From Bacillota bacterium (GTDB lineage Bacteria > Bacillota > Clostridia > Acetivibrionales > DSM-1351): a stretch of 64,000 nt of DNA. The stretch covers positions 186,001 through 250,000 of the forward strand of contig JAEXOY010000021.1 in NCBI GenBank assembly GCA_023439045.1, written 5' to 3'. This document shows, in pieces, positions 35,910 through 44,620 of this stretch (position 1 is the stretch's first letter; every line of letters begins with the position of its first letter). The notes beneath the pieces are model-generated. The model saw only the letters and a program-made list of their open reading frames with translations. It was not told where the DNA came from and did not search any database. The position numbers were made by a program, and so were the translations under genes.

Positions 35910-36719
35910 TTATATGCCAATACGATTTTCTGTATAAACAATTCTGAACTTATCAAATTGGCACAGCAATCCATCACCGGCAAAGGTGGAATATGGAGTT
36001 CCCTGTTGTTTCCCGTTGATAATACTTTCCACAGATGCAACTATTTCTTCAATAGTAGACGGTGGAAGTTGTACCTGCCCATGGCTCGAGATAACTTTTT
36101 CAAACCGGTCTGATAATTTTAATAGCTTTTGCAGACTACGCTGGTAATTGCTAAGAGTTGCGGCACCTTCCGTATGAAACCACATTTCCCCATGAATCAA
36201 GCTGTCTCCTGTAAAAAGCAGTCCTTCCTTGTGATCCAGCAGTGCGATACTTCCTTGTGTATGGCCAGGAATAGCAATCACCTCGATAATACGTCCTCCG
36301 AGATTAAAGATATGGCCCTCTTCTATCGGTGCAACTGAGGATGGCACAGCATCGATCCATTGTTTAGTATCAAATTGTTCGGGGATGTGCGGTATAGCTG
36401 TTCTTAGCTTAAGCTCACGAAGTTCTTTTTGATGATATTTATTCATCAGAGGAATATCTGCTCTTGAAATATTGGCGCTTTCGAAATGGTAGTTCCCTGA
36501 TACATGGTCAGGATGTCCATGGGAATTGACGATTATCAACGGCCGAGCTGTAAGGCATCTTACATAGTCCTTCAGATTACCCAAACCCCATCCTGTATCG
36601 ATAAGCAAGGCTTTTTTACTGCCTTCAATCAAAAACATGTAAACCATATTCTGTTCATTAATTGCCCAAATCCCTGCGTCAATCAGCTCGTGACTGTACC
36701 AGCTGCTGTTCTGTAGCAT
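35910..36719 (-). CDS. MBL-fold metallohydrolase
   Basis: A 269-residue metallo-beta-lactamase-fold enzyme with the metal motif NSHGHPDHVSG (about residue 75), IPGHTQGS (about 170) and FTGDSL. The preferred ATG at 36719 has GGAAGGA upstream; a longer frame to 36836 lacks a site. It is probably co-transcribed with the MFS gene and divergent from an AraC regulator, a layout seen for hydrolysis and export of a small molecule. The substrate is unknown. Confidence 0.82.
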   Translation of the reverse strand: MLQNSSWYSHELIDAGIWAINEQNMVYMFLIEGSKKALLIDTGWGLGNLKDYVRCLTARPLIIVNSHGHPDHVSGNYHFESANISRADIPLMNKYHQKELRELKLRTAIPHIPEQFDTKQWIDAVPSSVAPIEEGHIFNLGGRIIEVIAIPGHTQGSIALLDHKEGLLFTGDSLIHGEMWFHTEGAATLSNYQRSLQKLLKLSDRFEKVISSHGQVQLPPSTIEEIVASVESIINGKQQGTPYSTFAGDGLLCQFDKFRIVYTENRIGI

Positions 36720-36886
36720 AGTTCTCTTCCTTCCATTATGGATATAACAATATTGATATTTACTTTGTAGTGTTATAGATGTATTGTAATCATATATGGC
36801 TGTTTTTTCATGAATAATTTTGCTGATATATAGCACAAAATTGATTAAACTTTTGAGCCATATGACAAGGGAGATAAGGTGAAGCT

Positions 36887-37744
36887 ATGATACGGGACTA
36901 TTCTTTGCATAATTATATGGAAATGCCAGACTTGAATTTTATGGTAGATATCTTCCATCGCGAGATACATGAGTCGGGGATTATATTAAAAACCCACTGG
37001 CATGAACATCTTCAATTCTTTTACGTGACAGAGGGGGAACTAGTCATCCACTGCAATTCTATACCCATCCATGCGACAAAGGGAGACCTGGTAGTTATCA
37101 ACAGCAATGAACTGCATTTATGCGAGAATTATGGTGTATCACTGGCCTTTTATAATGTGCGGGTGGATTTAAGCTTTTTGCAAAGCCATCAGGTCGATGC
37201 CTGCCAGGTCAGGTACATGATACCTATGCTTCAAAACTTGATTGCATTTAAGAACCATATCCATGGGGACCCTAGCATAGAACAATGTACTCGGCATATG
37301 ATCGAAGAGTACTTTGATAAAAAGCCTGGATATGAGCTAGCGGTGAAGGCGCATTGCTACTTACTGATAGTACTCCTTTTAAGGAACTATGTGGAGAAGG
37401 TATACAGCCAGGAGGAGTATCGGCGGCAGTTGGAGCATCTTCGACATTTTCACAATGCATTTGAGTTCATGGATAAGAATTTCACGGAGAAAATTACTAT
37501 CCGGCAGCTTGCCGCCAGTGTCAACGTCAGCATACACCATTTTTGCAGGCTTTTTAAAAAAATTACGGGGATGACTGCCGTTGAATACCTGACGCAATTG
37601 CGTCTTAATCATGCGGAGGGGCTGCTGAAGGAAGGAGGTATGAATATCACTGAAGTTGCTCTTGCAAGTGGCTTTGACGATGCAAACTACTTCAGTCGGA
37701 TGTTCAAAAAAAACAAAGGAGTATCCCCTTCAAAGAGATTTTAG
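36887..37744 (+). CDS. AraC-family regulator with N-terminal cupin
   Basis: A 285-residue transcription activator. The N-terminal sensor (about 25-150) has the cupin pattern HWHEHLQFFYVTEGELVIH. The C-terminal double helix-turn-helix (about 185-285) has ITIRQLAASVNVSIHHFCRL and ALASGFDDANYFSRMFKK. AAGGTGA precedes the ATG. It lies 167 bp from the divergent MBL-MFS pair, its likely target. Confidence 0.88.
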   Translation: MIRDYSLHNYMEMPDLNFMVDIFHREIHESGIILKTHWHEHLQFFYVTEGELVIHCNSIPIHATKGDLVVINSNELHLCENYGVSLAFYNVRVDLSFLQSHQVDACQVRYMIPMLQNLIAFKNHIHGDPSIEQCTRHMIEEYFDKKPGYELAVKAHCYLLIVLLLRNYVEKVYSQEEYRRQLEHLRHFHNAFEFMDKNFTEKITIRQLAASVNVSIHHFCRLFKKITGMTAVEYLTQLRLNHAEGLLKEGGMNITEVALASGFDDANYFSRMFKKNKGVSPSKRF

Positions 37745-37803
37745 TATTAAAATAATTATTTCTTCCTAATCGATTTTTTTTATTTCAAGGGAAATTTCAG
37801 CTC

Positions 37804-38536
37804 TTAGATGTTTTGTTTTTCACCGTATTCTAGTTCTTCGCATACCCCACTGCGATGCCTACTTGGAGAACATCCCGCAACCTTCTTAAAAATATTAGAA
37901 AAATAATGGGCATCAGAAAATGCAAGTCTTGTAGCAATTTCTTGAACAGGTAAAGTAGTTTGGCGTAATAAACTGCATGCAACATGGATTTTCTGGCATA
38001 GATAATAATCATAGGGTGACTGGTTGTACTTCTTTTGGAAACTCCGAATTAATAGGACGGCTGATAAATAAGTGCTTGGCTACTCCCTCAATGGTCAGGG
38101 CTTCACTCAAGTGTTGGCCAAGATATTCGCGAACCTGCTCCGGAAGTGATTTTGCAGGAGAAATTGTATTTGTCTGGCATCGACTGACAAAGGCAATCAA
38201 TTCATGAACGCCAACTCAAGCTGCATCATATCATCTACATAGAGAGGAGTTTTTCATGTTGCTTCTTTTTTTTAGAAGATTATGCAGATGCTCGATTCTA
38301 CTCTCAACATCAGCCCTAGCTATAATAACAGGACAGTCCAGATGATATGCTTCTAGTAACTTGCCTATGATTTCTCCGCAGGCATTAAACCATATCTTTT
38401 TATATGGGTCACGGGGGTCAGCATAGTAAACACATACGGTTTTGCATGTAATAAGATAAAAATCACCAGCTTTTACCCGCAGATTTAATCCGTCATATTC
38501 AATATACCCACAACCCTCCTGAACATATTCAAACAC
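37804..38536 (-). pseudogene. Frameshifted, 5'-truncated AraC-family regulator
   Basis: Three pieces in different frames reconstruct one regulator. At 38536-38231 the sensor reads VQEGCGYIEYDGLNLRVKAG. At 38200-38045 the start of the DNA-binding domain reads LTIEGVAKHLFISRP. At 38042-37804 the end reads SFQKKYNQSPYDYYLCQKIH and LAFSDAHYFSNIFKKVAGCS, with a stop at 37804. At least two frameshifts are present and the first few tens of residues are missing. The 5' end stops where the truncated FokI-like gene begins. Confidence 0.8.
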
Positions 38537-38556
38537 ATATAATAGGGAGGATTATT

Positions 38557-39367
38557 ATGAGAAAATTACTTCGAATTAGAACTTGTGCGATGCTTATGGC
38601 ACTGATAGTATAAGCTTAGAACAATTAAAAACAAAACTATTATCAAAGGGGTATGACGAATCTACTGAAACTATCAGTGATGATATTAAGGGATTAGTCA
38701 ATATTGGGCTGAATATTGAAGAAACAACCCGCGGCTATGCATTTAAAGACAGCATTAATGATTTTATAATTCCAGCAATAGGGTAGAAGAAATTTCTAGG
38801 AGCAACATGGAATCGCTGAAAAATGAGATGAGAGCCAATTTAAGACTTTTACCACACGATTACATTGAGTTAATAGAAATTGCACAAGACCCAAACCAGA
38901 ATAGAGCGTTTGAAATAAAGGTAATGGATTTATTTACAAAAGAGTATGGATTTAGTGGGACACATTTAGGCGGAGCAAGAAGACCAGATGGAGCTGTGTA
39001 TACGCAAGATTATGGTGTTATAGTGGATACTAAGGCATATAAAGATGGTTATAATCTCCCGATTAGCCAAGCTGATGAAATGGAGAGATATATAAGGGAA
39101 AATATTGATAGAAATAAAAATGTTAACCCTAATAAGTGGTGGCGTATCTTCCCTAATGGATTAAGTGATTATAAGTTTCTATTTGTTTCAGGGTATTTTA
39201 AAGGTAACTTTGAAAATCAGTTGGAAAGGATAAGTCTGAATACTGGTATACAAGGTGGAGTGTTATCGGTTGAGCATTTACTTTTAGGAGCTGAATATTT
39301 AAAAAGAGGTATAATAAATTTAAATGATTTTGGAGATCGTTTTGTAAATAAAGAAATACTTTTTTAG
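38557..39367 (+). pseudogene. 5'-truncated, frameshifted FokI-family type IIS endonuclease
   Basis: The segment aligns by eye with the C-terminal half of FokI. 38557-38610 and 38583-38786 encode the end of the recognition domain (SLEQLKTKLLSKGYDESTET, DDIKGLVNIGL, FIIP), in two frames. A third frame from about 38780 encodes the entire cleavage domain; an ATG at 38807 with AGGAG gives 186 residues. The PD-(D/E)xK residues equal to FokI D450, D467 and K469 are present (RPDG at 60-63; VDTKAY at 73-78), as is the dimer-interface motif QADEMERY. Most of the DNA-recognition part and the methylase partner are absent, so the original system is dead although the nuclease domain could still be made. 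Confidence 0.85.
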
Positions 39368-39700
39368 GGTTACCTATACCTCATATGACAGAATGGTATT
39401 ATCATTCTGAGGCTGAACTGGTTGATATTCTACAGATAGCAACAGATAATCTAACATTCAGAGGATTCCATTACTTTCAAGGTACAGAGGAACAGCTGGA
39501 AATGCATTTGTCTTTTTCTTTTAAAACTTTAACCAGGTCATCTTCTCTGACATTATCATTAACGAATTTAACTTTGTTATTAGATAAAACCTTACCATCG
39601 ACAATTTATTTATCACCCTGAGTATCATTAATACAGGAGTAAGGGCTATTACTAAACTCATGTAAAAAGAAAATATGACGGTCACCTTATATTGAGATGT
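39368..39700. other. Unassigned stretch with possible gene fragments
   Basis: A plus-strand frame at 39385-39621 (TEWYYHSEAELVDILQIATD) has no ribosome site and is not recognised. On the minus strand about 39500-39610 reads IVDGKVLSNNKVKFVNDNVR followed by EDDLVKVLKEKDK, which looks like a worn coding remnant of unknown family. Neither is called as a gene. Confidence 0.3.
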
Positions 39701-39706
39701 ATACTA

Positions 39707-39737
39707 TTGACATTGACCCTGCGTCAACTTATATAAT
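39707..39737 (+). promoter_or_regulatory. MerR-type promoter with 19-bp spacer and operator
   Basis: TTGACA (39707-39712) and TATAAT (39732-39737), both perfect, are separated by 19 nt, the over-long spacer typical of MerR-activated promoters. The spacer contains the inverted repeat TTGAC-CCTGC-GTCAA (39713-39727). It lies 21 bp before the MerR/GyrI gene, so autoregulation is likely. Confidence 0.8.
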
Positions 39738-39758
39738 AGTTGTAAGGTGGTGATAATT

Positions 39759-40781
39759 TTGGAATTAATTAGAATAAATGAAGTAGTGGAAAGCTTCGGT
39801 ATATCTAGTAGGACACTAAGGTATTATGAGGAAATGGGGCTTTTATGGAGCAACCATCCTGATTACAAAACCCAACGTTATTATGATACCGCCGCCCTTG
39901 AACGGTTGAAGCAGATTATTATTTTACGTAAATTACAAATCCCTGTTAAGGATATGGTCCTTATATTTAAAAGTGAAAACACTACAGCCTTGATCCAAGC
40001 CTTTGTGAACAAGCTCGATTCTCTTGACACGGAGATTTCAGCCCTATCTGAGCTAAGACATCTTGTGGATGATTTTCTACATAAAATGCTTATGAGCGGT
40101 ATAAAGAAAATATCCGCCATTACTTTGCTTTATGAAGAAACCGAAAAAAGGCTTGCCACATTAGAAAGAAATGAGACGGTCACATTTGAAAAGTTGTCGG
40201 AAATAAGCCGTGAAGCATTAAGACTTCATGATGTCCGTATTATTCGATTACCACCCATGCGTTTTCTTACTTCACGATTAAAAACAGGACAAGTAGAAAA
40301 CCTGGATGGTAAAATGGAGAACCTGTTTGCGAAATATGGATTCACACCAAATCCCGGATTACGTAATTGCTTTTACCGTAAAGAATCAAACGGTGAATGG
40401 ATTATGCTTGTCAAAATACCAAGCCACTATAAAAATACAACAGAATATGTAGATGAAGAATTTACAGGAGGGTTATTTGCCATAGCCAGCTCCTTCATGG
40501 AAGATATGGATGATACTATTATTCTATTGAAAGACTGGATAAATAGGAGTGACCATTTTGCGCTTGGCACTAATGCGGAAGGAGAAGTGCAGTGCTACGA
40601 AATGATTGAGGAAATTCTACCGTGGGATATAGCAAATAGCTTGAATAGATACCAACAAGATATATTTATTCCTATACGTATAAAGAATGAAAAGGAGAAA
40701 AAGGACATCTACTTTTATATGCCCTACCTGCCAAAAGGAGTAATTCAATACGACACCGACCCCTTTAAACTCGATTGGTGA
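39759..40781 (+). CDS. MerR regulator with GyrI-like effector domain
   Basis: About 340 residues. The N-terminal winged helix-turn-helix (INEVVESFGISSRTLRYYEE) is followed by a coiled coil (about 80-125), a further region, and a C-terminal GyrI-like small-molecule domain (about 155-340; FALGTNAEGEVQCYEMIEEI). Such regulators respond to bulky organic compounds. The TTG at 39759 with AAGGTGGTGA upstream is preferred; the GTGs at 39747 and 39750 lie within that site. The gene is preceded by its own MerR-type promoter. The next gene follows in the same direction. Confidence 0.85.
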   Translation: MELIRINEVVESFGISSRTLRYYEEMGLLWSNHPDYKTQRYYDTAALERLKQIIILRKLQIPVKDMVLIFKSENTTALIQAFVNKLDSLDTEISALSELRHLVDDFLHKMLMSGIKKISAITLLYEETEKRLATLERNETVTFEKLSEISREALRLHDVRIIRLPPMRFLTSRLKTGQVENLDGKMENLFAKYGFTPNPGLRNCFYRKESNGEWIMLVKIPSHYKNTTEYVDEEFTGGLFAIASSFMEDMDDTIILLKDWINRSDHFALGTNAEGEVQCYEMIEEILPWDIANSLNRYQQDIFIPIRIKNEKEKKDIYFYMPYLPKGVIQYDTDPFKLDW

Positions 40782-40815
40782 AGAACGCCCTTAATGGGCT
40801 GATAGGAGGATGCAG

Positions 40816-41580
40816 ATGAACAAAAAAACAGAACTGCAAAAAGTCAGTGAGGAAACTATGTGCTTTATGCGAGGAAAGTATTCTTTGGATGAAGTGGGCA
40901 ACGGCAAAGATGAATTGAAGTTCCGCAAAGGCGGAAAAACAATACTGACTATCTACATACGTGAGGACCGCTATGATTTTCTTGTTATTTTCGGAAAGGC
41001 AGAACGTGAGTTATTTGAGGCTCAGCGCAATGAATTTCCGCAAGAGATACAGGGAATTTACGATAACAGCAAAACATATCATGACGGCAAGTGGATGTTT
41101 ATTCCCGTTGCCGATTTACGTACGCTCGAAGCTGTTAAGCAGCTTGTTTTGATTAAGAAAAAACCAAACCGAAAGCCGTTTCCAAAAGAGCAGGCGATCT
41201 ATTCAAGCTGTGGACACCGTTGTGATTTGTGTGTGCATTATAACGGTGGAACAATCAGCGAGGAGTTCAGGGCCGAGTTGAAAGAGCGGTTGATACGTGT
41301 ATACGCTGGGGGTGTAGGTGATGGGGGATATTGGGGCGATGATATGCAGTTATGTGATGGCTGTCATGCGGGGGGATTAGATAAAGGCTTTAGCTGCGAT
41401 GCATTGAAATGTGCAGCTGAAAATGACGTTGATAAATGCCAAAATTGTAGCAAGAACCCTTGTGATAAGGCACGTAATTTATATCAAGGGCTTAAACCTG
41501 AAATCCACACAAATACCATTGCTGCCGATGATGTTACATGGGTAATTCTGCCCTATGTGTATGAGCAATACGGAAATTAA
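40816..41580 (+). CDS. DUF3788 protein with Cys-rich DUF3795-type C-terminus
   Basis: A 254-residue cytoplasmic protein. Residues about 5-125 match the DUF3788 pattern (a small protein of unknown function, often near GyrI-like regulators). Residues about 130-225 are a cysteine-rich module (YSSCGHRCDLCVHY; CDGCHAG; CQNCSKNPCDKA) that probably binds zinc or iron. AGGAGG (40804-40809) fixes the ATG at 40816; the ATG at 40810 abuts it. It lies 34 bp after the MerR/GyrI gene and is probably co-transcribed. Confidence 0.78.
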   Translation: MNKKTELQKVSEETMCFMRGKYSLDEVGNGKDELKFRKGGKTILTIYIREDRYDFLVIFGKAERELFEAQRNEFPQEIQGIYDNSKTYHDGKWMFIPVADLRTLEAVKQLVLIKKKPNRKPFPKEQAIYSSCGHRCDLCVHYNGGTISEEFRAELKERLIRVYAGGVGDGGYWGDDMQLCDGCHAGGLDKGFSCDALKCAAENDVDKCQNCSKNPCDKARNLYQGLKPEIHTNTIAADDVTWVILPYVYEQYGN

Positions 41581-41806
41581 TAGGGATTTAAACAGGTGGA
41601 AAGATATCCTTTCTAACATTTCATGTCATTAAATTAGCATTTCAGTCTTATTAAGGCTATCTCTTTTTTTTGTGTGATAAACTATTTGTAACTATAAATT
41701 AGTGATTCTTATATTTAGTAAATCGTTAAATTATAATTATACAAAACAAGTTTGTGTTTTTAGCCATGAATTTGTGCCACTGATGAGGTGGAGGAAGGAT
41801 ACTTAC

Positions 41807-43285
41807 ATGAAAAAGATTGTAACAAAAGCTATGGCAGTGGTTTTAAGCATTTCGATTCTAGTAAGTGCTGTTATGGTTGTACCACAACCGGTTTCCGCTA
41901 ATGTATATGGCCCCCAGCGTATTGTCAATATCGCTACGCAGCATTCTATACTAAAGGATTATGACAAGGCTTATGCTAGAAACAAAGAGCTTTGGAATGC
42001 TCAAAGAACCGATAATGACGCAATTGAGAAGAATAAAAGTGGCAGTAATGATAAAGATATTATAAAGTTGGCAAAAGAAATCACTGCTTCATCCAAGGAC
42101 GATTATTCAAAAATGAGAGCAATATACAATTGGGTGGCTACCAACATTTATTATGATTATCCTGCCTACAGAAATGAGCTTAATAATGTTCAGGATGTAG
42201 CGTCTCCTCAATCTGCATTCGTTGTAATGGATCGTAAACGTGGAGTGTGTGGAGGATTTACCACTCTTACTGTTGCTTTGCTGCGTGCTGCAGGTATACC
42301 AGCTAAGGGTATTAGTGGAGTTGTAAACTCAGATAAAAATGTTGGACATGCTTGGTCACAAGCCTGGCTAAGCAGTGAAAAAAGATGGGTTATAATGGAT
42401 ACAACATGGGGTTCAGGTAATAAATATGATAATGGCAACTATACTAAAGGAAGTATGAAAACTAAGTTTTTTGATATATCTCTTGCAGATTTGTCACGTA
42501 GTCATTTAATGACTGATACTTCAGAGGTGTGGAATAAAATCATGTGGTACCCAAATATAAAGGGTCAACCTAATACATACACAACTGTGCCTTATATGTC
42601 TGGATTGACTTGGAAGAACCCAGGTACCCGTCCAGGTTATAAATTTGCAGGCTGGTTTAAGGACGCAGATTTAAAAACCGCTTGGGATTTTAATAAGGAT
42701 AAAGCCGCTACAGATGTAAATTTATATGCCAAATGGACTGCTGAAGTCTATACAGTGAAGTTTGATTCTAATGGTGGCAGCGCTGTCCCAAGTGTAAAAG
42801 CTACATACGATTCAAAGCTTACAAAACCAAAAGATCCAACTAGGGCGGGATATATATTTGCAGGCTGGACCTATAAAAAGAATGGAACATCGTTTTGGAA
42901 TTTTGTCAAGGAACCGGGCATATCTACTGTTAAAAGCAATCTTACCCTTTATGCTTCATGGCAAAAGCCCTTTACTATCACATTTGATAGCTGCGGTGGT
43001 ACTAAGGTAGCCAGCAATAAAACTGGTTTAAATGGCAGAGTGCTACAGCCGTCACAAACACCCACTAGGGAGGGGTATACCTTTGCAGGGTGGTATTACA
43101 AGAAAAATGCAACAGATAATGATCGGCCTGTTTATTTTGGCTCAGTTTCAGTAACCAAAGATACTACATATTATGCAAGGTGGAAGCAAGGTGGATCTAA
43201 AACAGGTACAACTACCGCAAAACCAACAGAAACACAAAAGCCAACAACATCAACACCAACACCACCAGCAACACCAACAGAATAA
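41807..43285 (+). CDS. Secreted transglutaminase-like protein with InlB repeats (split gene, 5' part)
   Basis: A 492-residue exported protein. The signal peptide (1-31, ending VSANV) precedes a transglutaminase-like domain with Cys (RGVCGGF, about 148), His (VGHAWSQAW, about 181) and Asp (IMDTTWGSGN, about 196), a complete triad. Three Listeria-Bacteroides (InlB B) repeats follow (RPGYKFAGWF; RAGYIFAGWT; REGYTFAGWY), then a Thr/Pro linker that ends in a stop. The sequence continues one frame over as lectin-like modules (next entry). The ATG has GGAGGAAGG upstream. It probably acts on the cell surface; catalysis (cross-linking or hydrolysis) is not known. Confidence 0.85.
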   Translation: MKKIVTKAMAVVLSISILVSAVMVVPQPVSANVYGPQRIVNIATQHSILKDYDKAYARNKELWNAQRTDNDAIEKNKSGSNDKDIIKLAKEITASSKDDYSKMRAIYNWVATNIYYDYPAYRNELNNVQDVASPQSAFVVMDRKRGVCGGFTTLTVALLRAAGIPAKGISGVVNSDKNVGHAWSQAWLSSEKRWVIMDTTWGSGNKYDNGNYTKGSMKTKFFDISLADLSRSHLMTDTSEVWNKIMWYPNIKGQPNTYTTVPYMSGLTWKNPGTRPGYKFAGWFKDADLKTAWDFNKDKAATDVNLYAKWTAEVYTVKFDSNGGSAVPSVKATYDSKLTKPKDPTRAGYIFAGWTYKKNGTSFWNFVKEPGISTVKSNLTLYASWQKPFTITFDSCGGTKVASNKTGLNGRVLQPSQTPTREGYTFAGWYYKKNATDNDRPVYFGSVSVTKDTTYYARWKQGGSKTGTTTAKPTETQKPTTSTPTPPATPTE

Positions 43286-43299
43286 AAGATAGCAATGGG

Positions 43300-43938
43300 T
43301 TGTTTGTGGGCATTTCTGATAGTGATATAACGAAAAACAGTAATGTAGTGTTGTGGACAGAAGCAACATATCAGACCCAGAATTTTGTATTGACCAAATT
43401 AAAGACAGTTGCTGCGGTAACACCAACACCAACAACACCAACACCGACACCCGAAGTTAAGCCAACAGAAAAACAGGAGGCGTCGCTTGTACCATCTAAG
43501 GTTGAGTCCATTACTCGCGAAACCAGTACAAACAAAAACACAATTAAGGATGGTTGGTATTACTTTGTATGTCAAAACAATTATATTAGCGTAAATAATA
43601 CACAAGCTATACTAACAAAAGAAGAGTATGCAAATCAGTTTTATTTAACACACTTAGGTGGAACAATGTATACAATAAGAAGCATGTTCAATACATATCT
43701 ATCCACTGAAAGTGTTACACCAAGAAGCGGTGACAAGGTACCAGCAAAAACAATTAGAGAGGATGAAGCTAATGTCGATGGTTGGATAATAAATATAGAC
43801 CCCAAAACCAATGTTTGTACCATTCATCCTTTAAGTAATAAGAATTTGGCGATGAGTGCCAGTAGTAATAAAATAGTATTACAAGACGCTACTAAGGCAA
43901 AGGAGGCTGGCAAAATCACTCTTGTTCCTAGAAAGTAG
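43300..43938 (+). pseudogene. Lectin-like 3' part of the split transglutaminase gene
   Basis: A frame of 212 codons that encodes DSNGLFVGISDSDITKNSNV and VLWTEATYQTQNFVLTKL, a ricin-B-type repeat, then a second Thr/Pro linker (TPTPTTPTPTPE) and a second lectin-like region (DGWYYFVCQNNYISVNNTQA). It has no ribosome site or signal peptide of its own. The frame is open upstream into the repeat-rich linker, so one base gained or lost there would rejoin it to the preceding gene. It is either a broken end or the switched-off half of a phase-variable gene. Confidence 0.7.
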
Positions 43939-44143
43939 GGAAATTCACATGGGAAATGATAGACAGGAGATAATAGATATAAGAAAGTTTAATACATCAA
44001 TTGCTATATTGTAAATAATGTGTTAAGATAAGTTAGTCAAATATATAACCATGGATTAAGTTTTAGATTACAACTCTCTTTAAGTTATTGGAACAGAAAG
44101 TTATGATTTATATGATCCAAATAAATTAAGGAGGTATATTGAT

Positions 44144-44326
44144 ATGGATAAAGTTATTACTTGTAAGGATTGTAATTCACAATTCACTTTTACTGAAAAT
44201 GAGCAGGCATTTTACAAGGAAAAAGGGTTCGACAATGAACCACAAAGATGTCCTGACTGTAGAAAAGCAAGAAAGCAGCAAAATAACAATAGAAACAACG
44301 GAAGAAGTTACGGTAACAGATGGTAA
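44144..44326 (+). CDS. Small zinc-ribbon protein
   Basis: A 60-residue protein with two Cys pairs, CKDCNS (7-12) and CPDCRK (36-41), forming a zinc ribbon of the zf-trcl type, and a basic, Asn/Arg-rich tail (NNNRNNGRSYGNRW) that may bind nucleic acid. A perfect AGGAGG precedes the ATG at 9 nt. It is monocistronic with its own terminator. A frame at 44139-44384 overlaps it but has no Cys pattern. Function unknown. Confidence 0.85.
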   Translation: MDKVITCKDCNSQFTFTENEQAFYKEKGFDNEPQRCPDCRKARKQQNNNRNNGRSYGNRW

Positions 44327-44333
44327 AAGAAAT

Positions 44334-44358
44334 GAGAGCTTAGGCTCTCTTTTTTTTA
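44334..44358 (+). terminator. Terminator of the zinc-ribbon gene
   Basis: GAGAGC (44334-44339) with GCTCTC (44344-44349), a 4-nt loop, then nine T. Confidence 0.9.
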
Positions 44359-44505
44359 CTTACTTATACTCCTATGAAGTGTAAGTAGTATTTTATAATA
44401 TAAAAACTTAGTGAAAATATTCATACAATTTGACATTTTTTACCTAGCTACATACAATGTATATAATAATAGTAATATATTATATTCTGACTCTTAGGAG
44501 AAATT

Positions 44506-44589
44506 ATGAAAAAAATTAAAGTTCTTTTGCTTAAGCTGGATAGTTTATTTAGTAAAAGCAAAGAATTTTGGTATAATAGCATTGGTTAA
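44506..44589 (+). CDS. Possible 27-residue leader ORF before psd
   Basis: TTAGGAGAA precedes an ATG opening MKKIKVLLLKLDSLFSKSKE followed by FWYNSIG, an amphipathic basic peptide. It ends 31 bp before the psd start. It may be a real small membrane-associated peptide or a leader affecting psd translation. Confidence 0.4.
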   Translation: MKKIKVLLLKLDSLFSKSKEFWYNSIG

Positions 44590-44620
44590 TGAAGAAATAA
44601 TTCAATTAAAGAGAGATTAT

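Noticed and set aside
38557..39367. Functional type IIS restriction-modification system
   Set aside because: The recognition domain is mostly missing, the frame is broken at two points and no methyltransferase gene is present.
44139..44384. 81-codon frame overlapping the zinc-ribbon gene
   Set aside because: The overlapping 60-codon frame has the ribosome site and the CxxC pairs; this one runs through the terminator.
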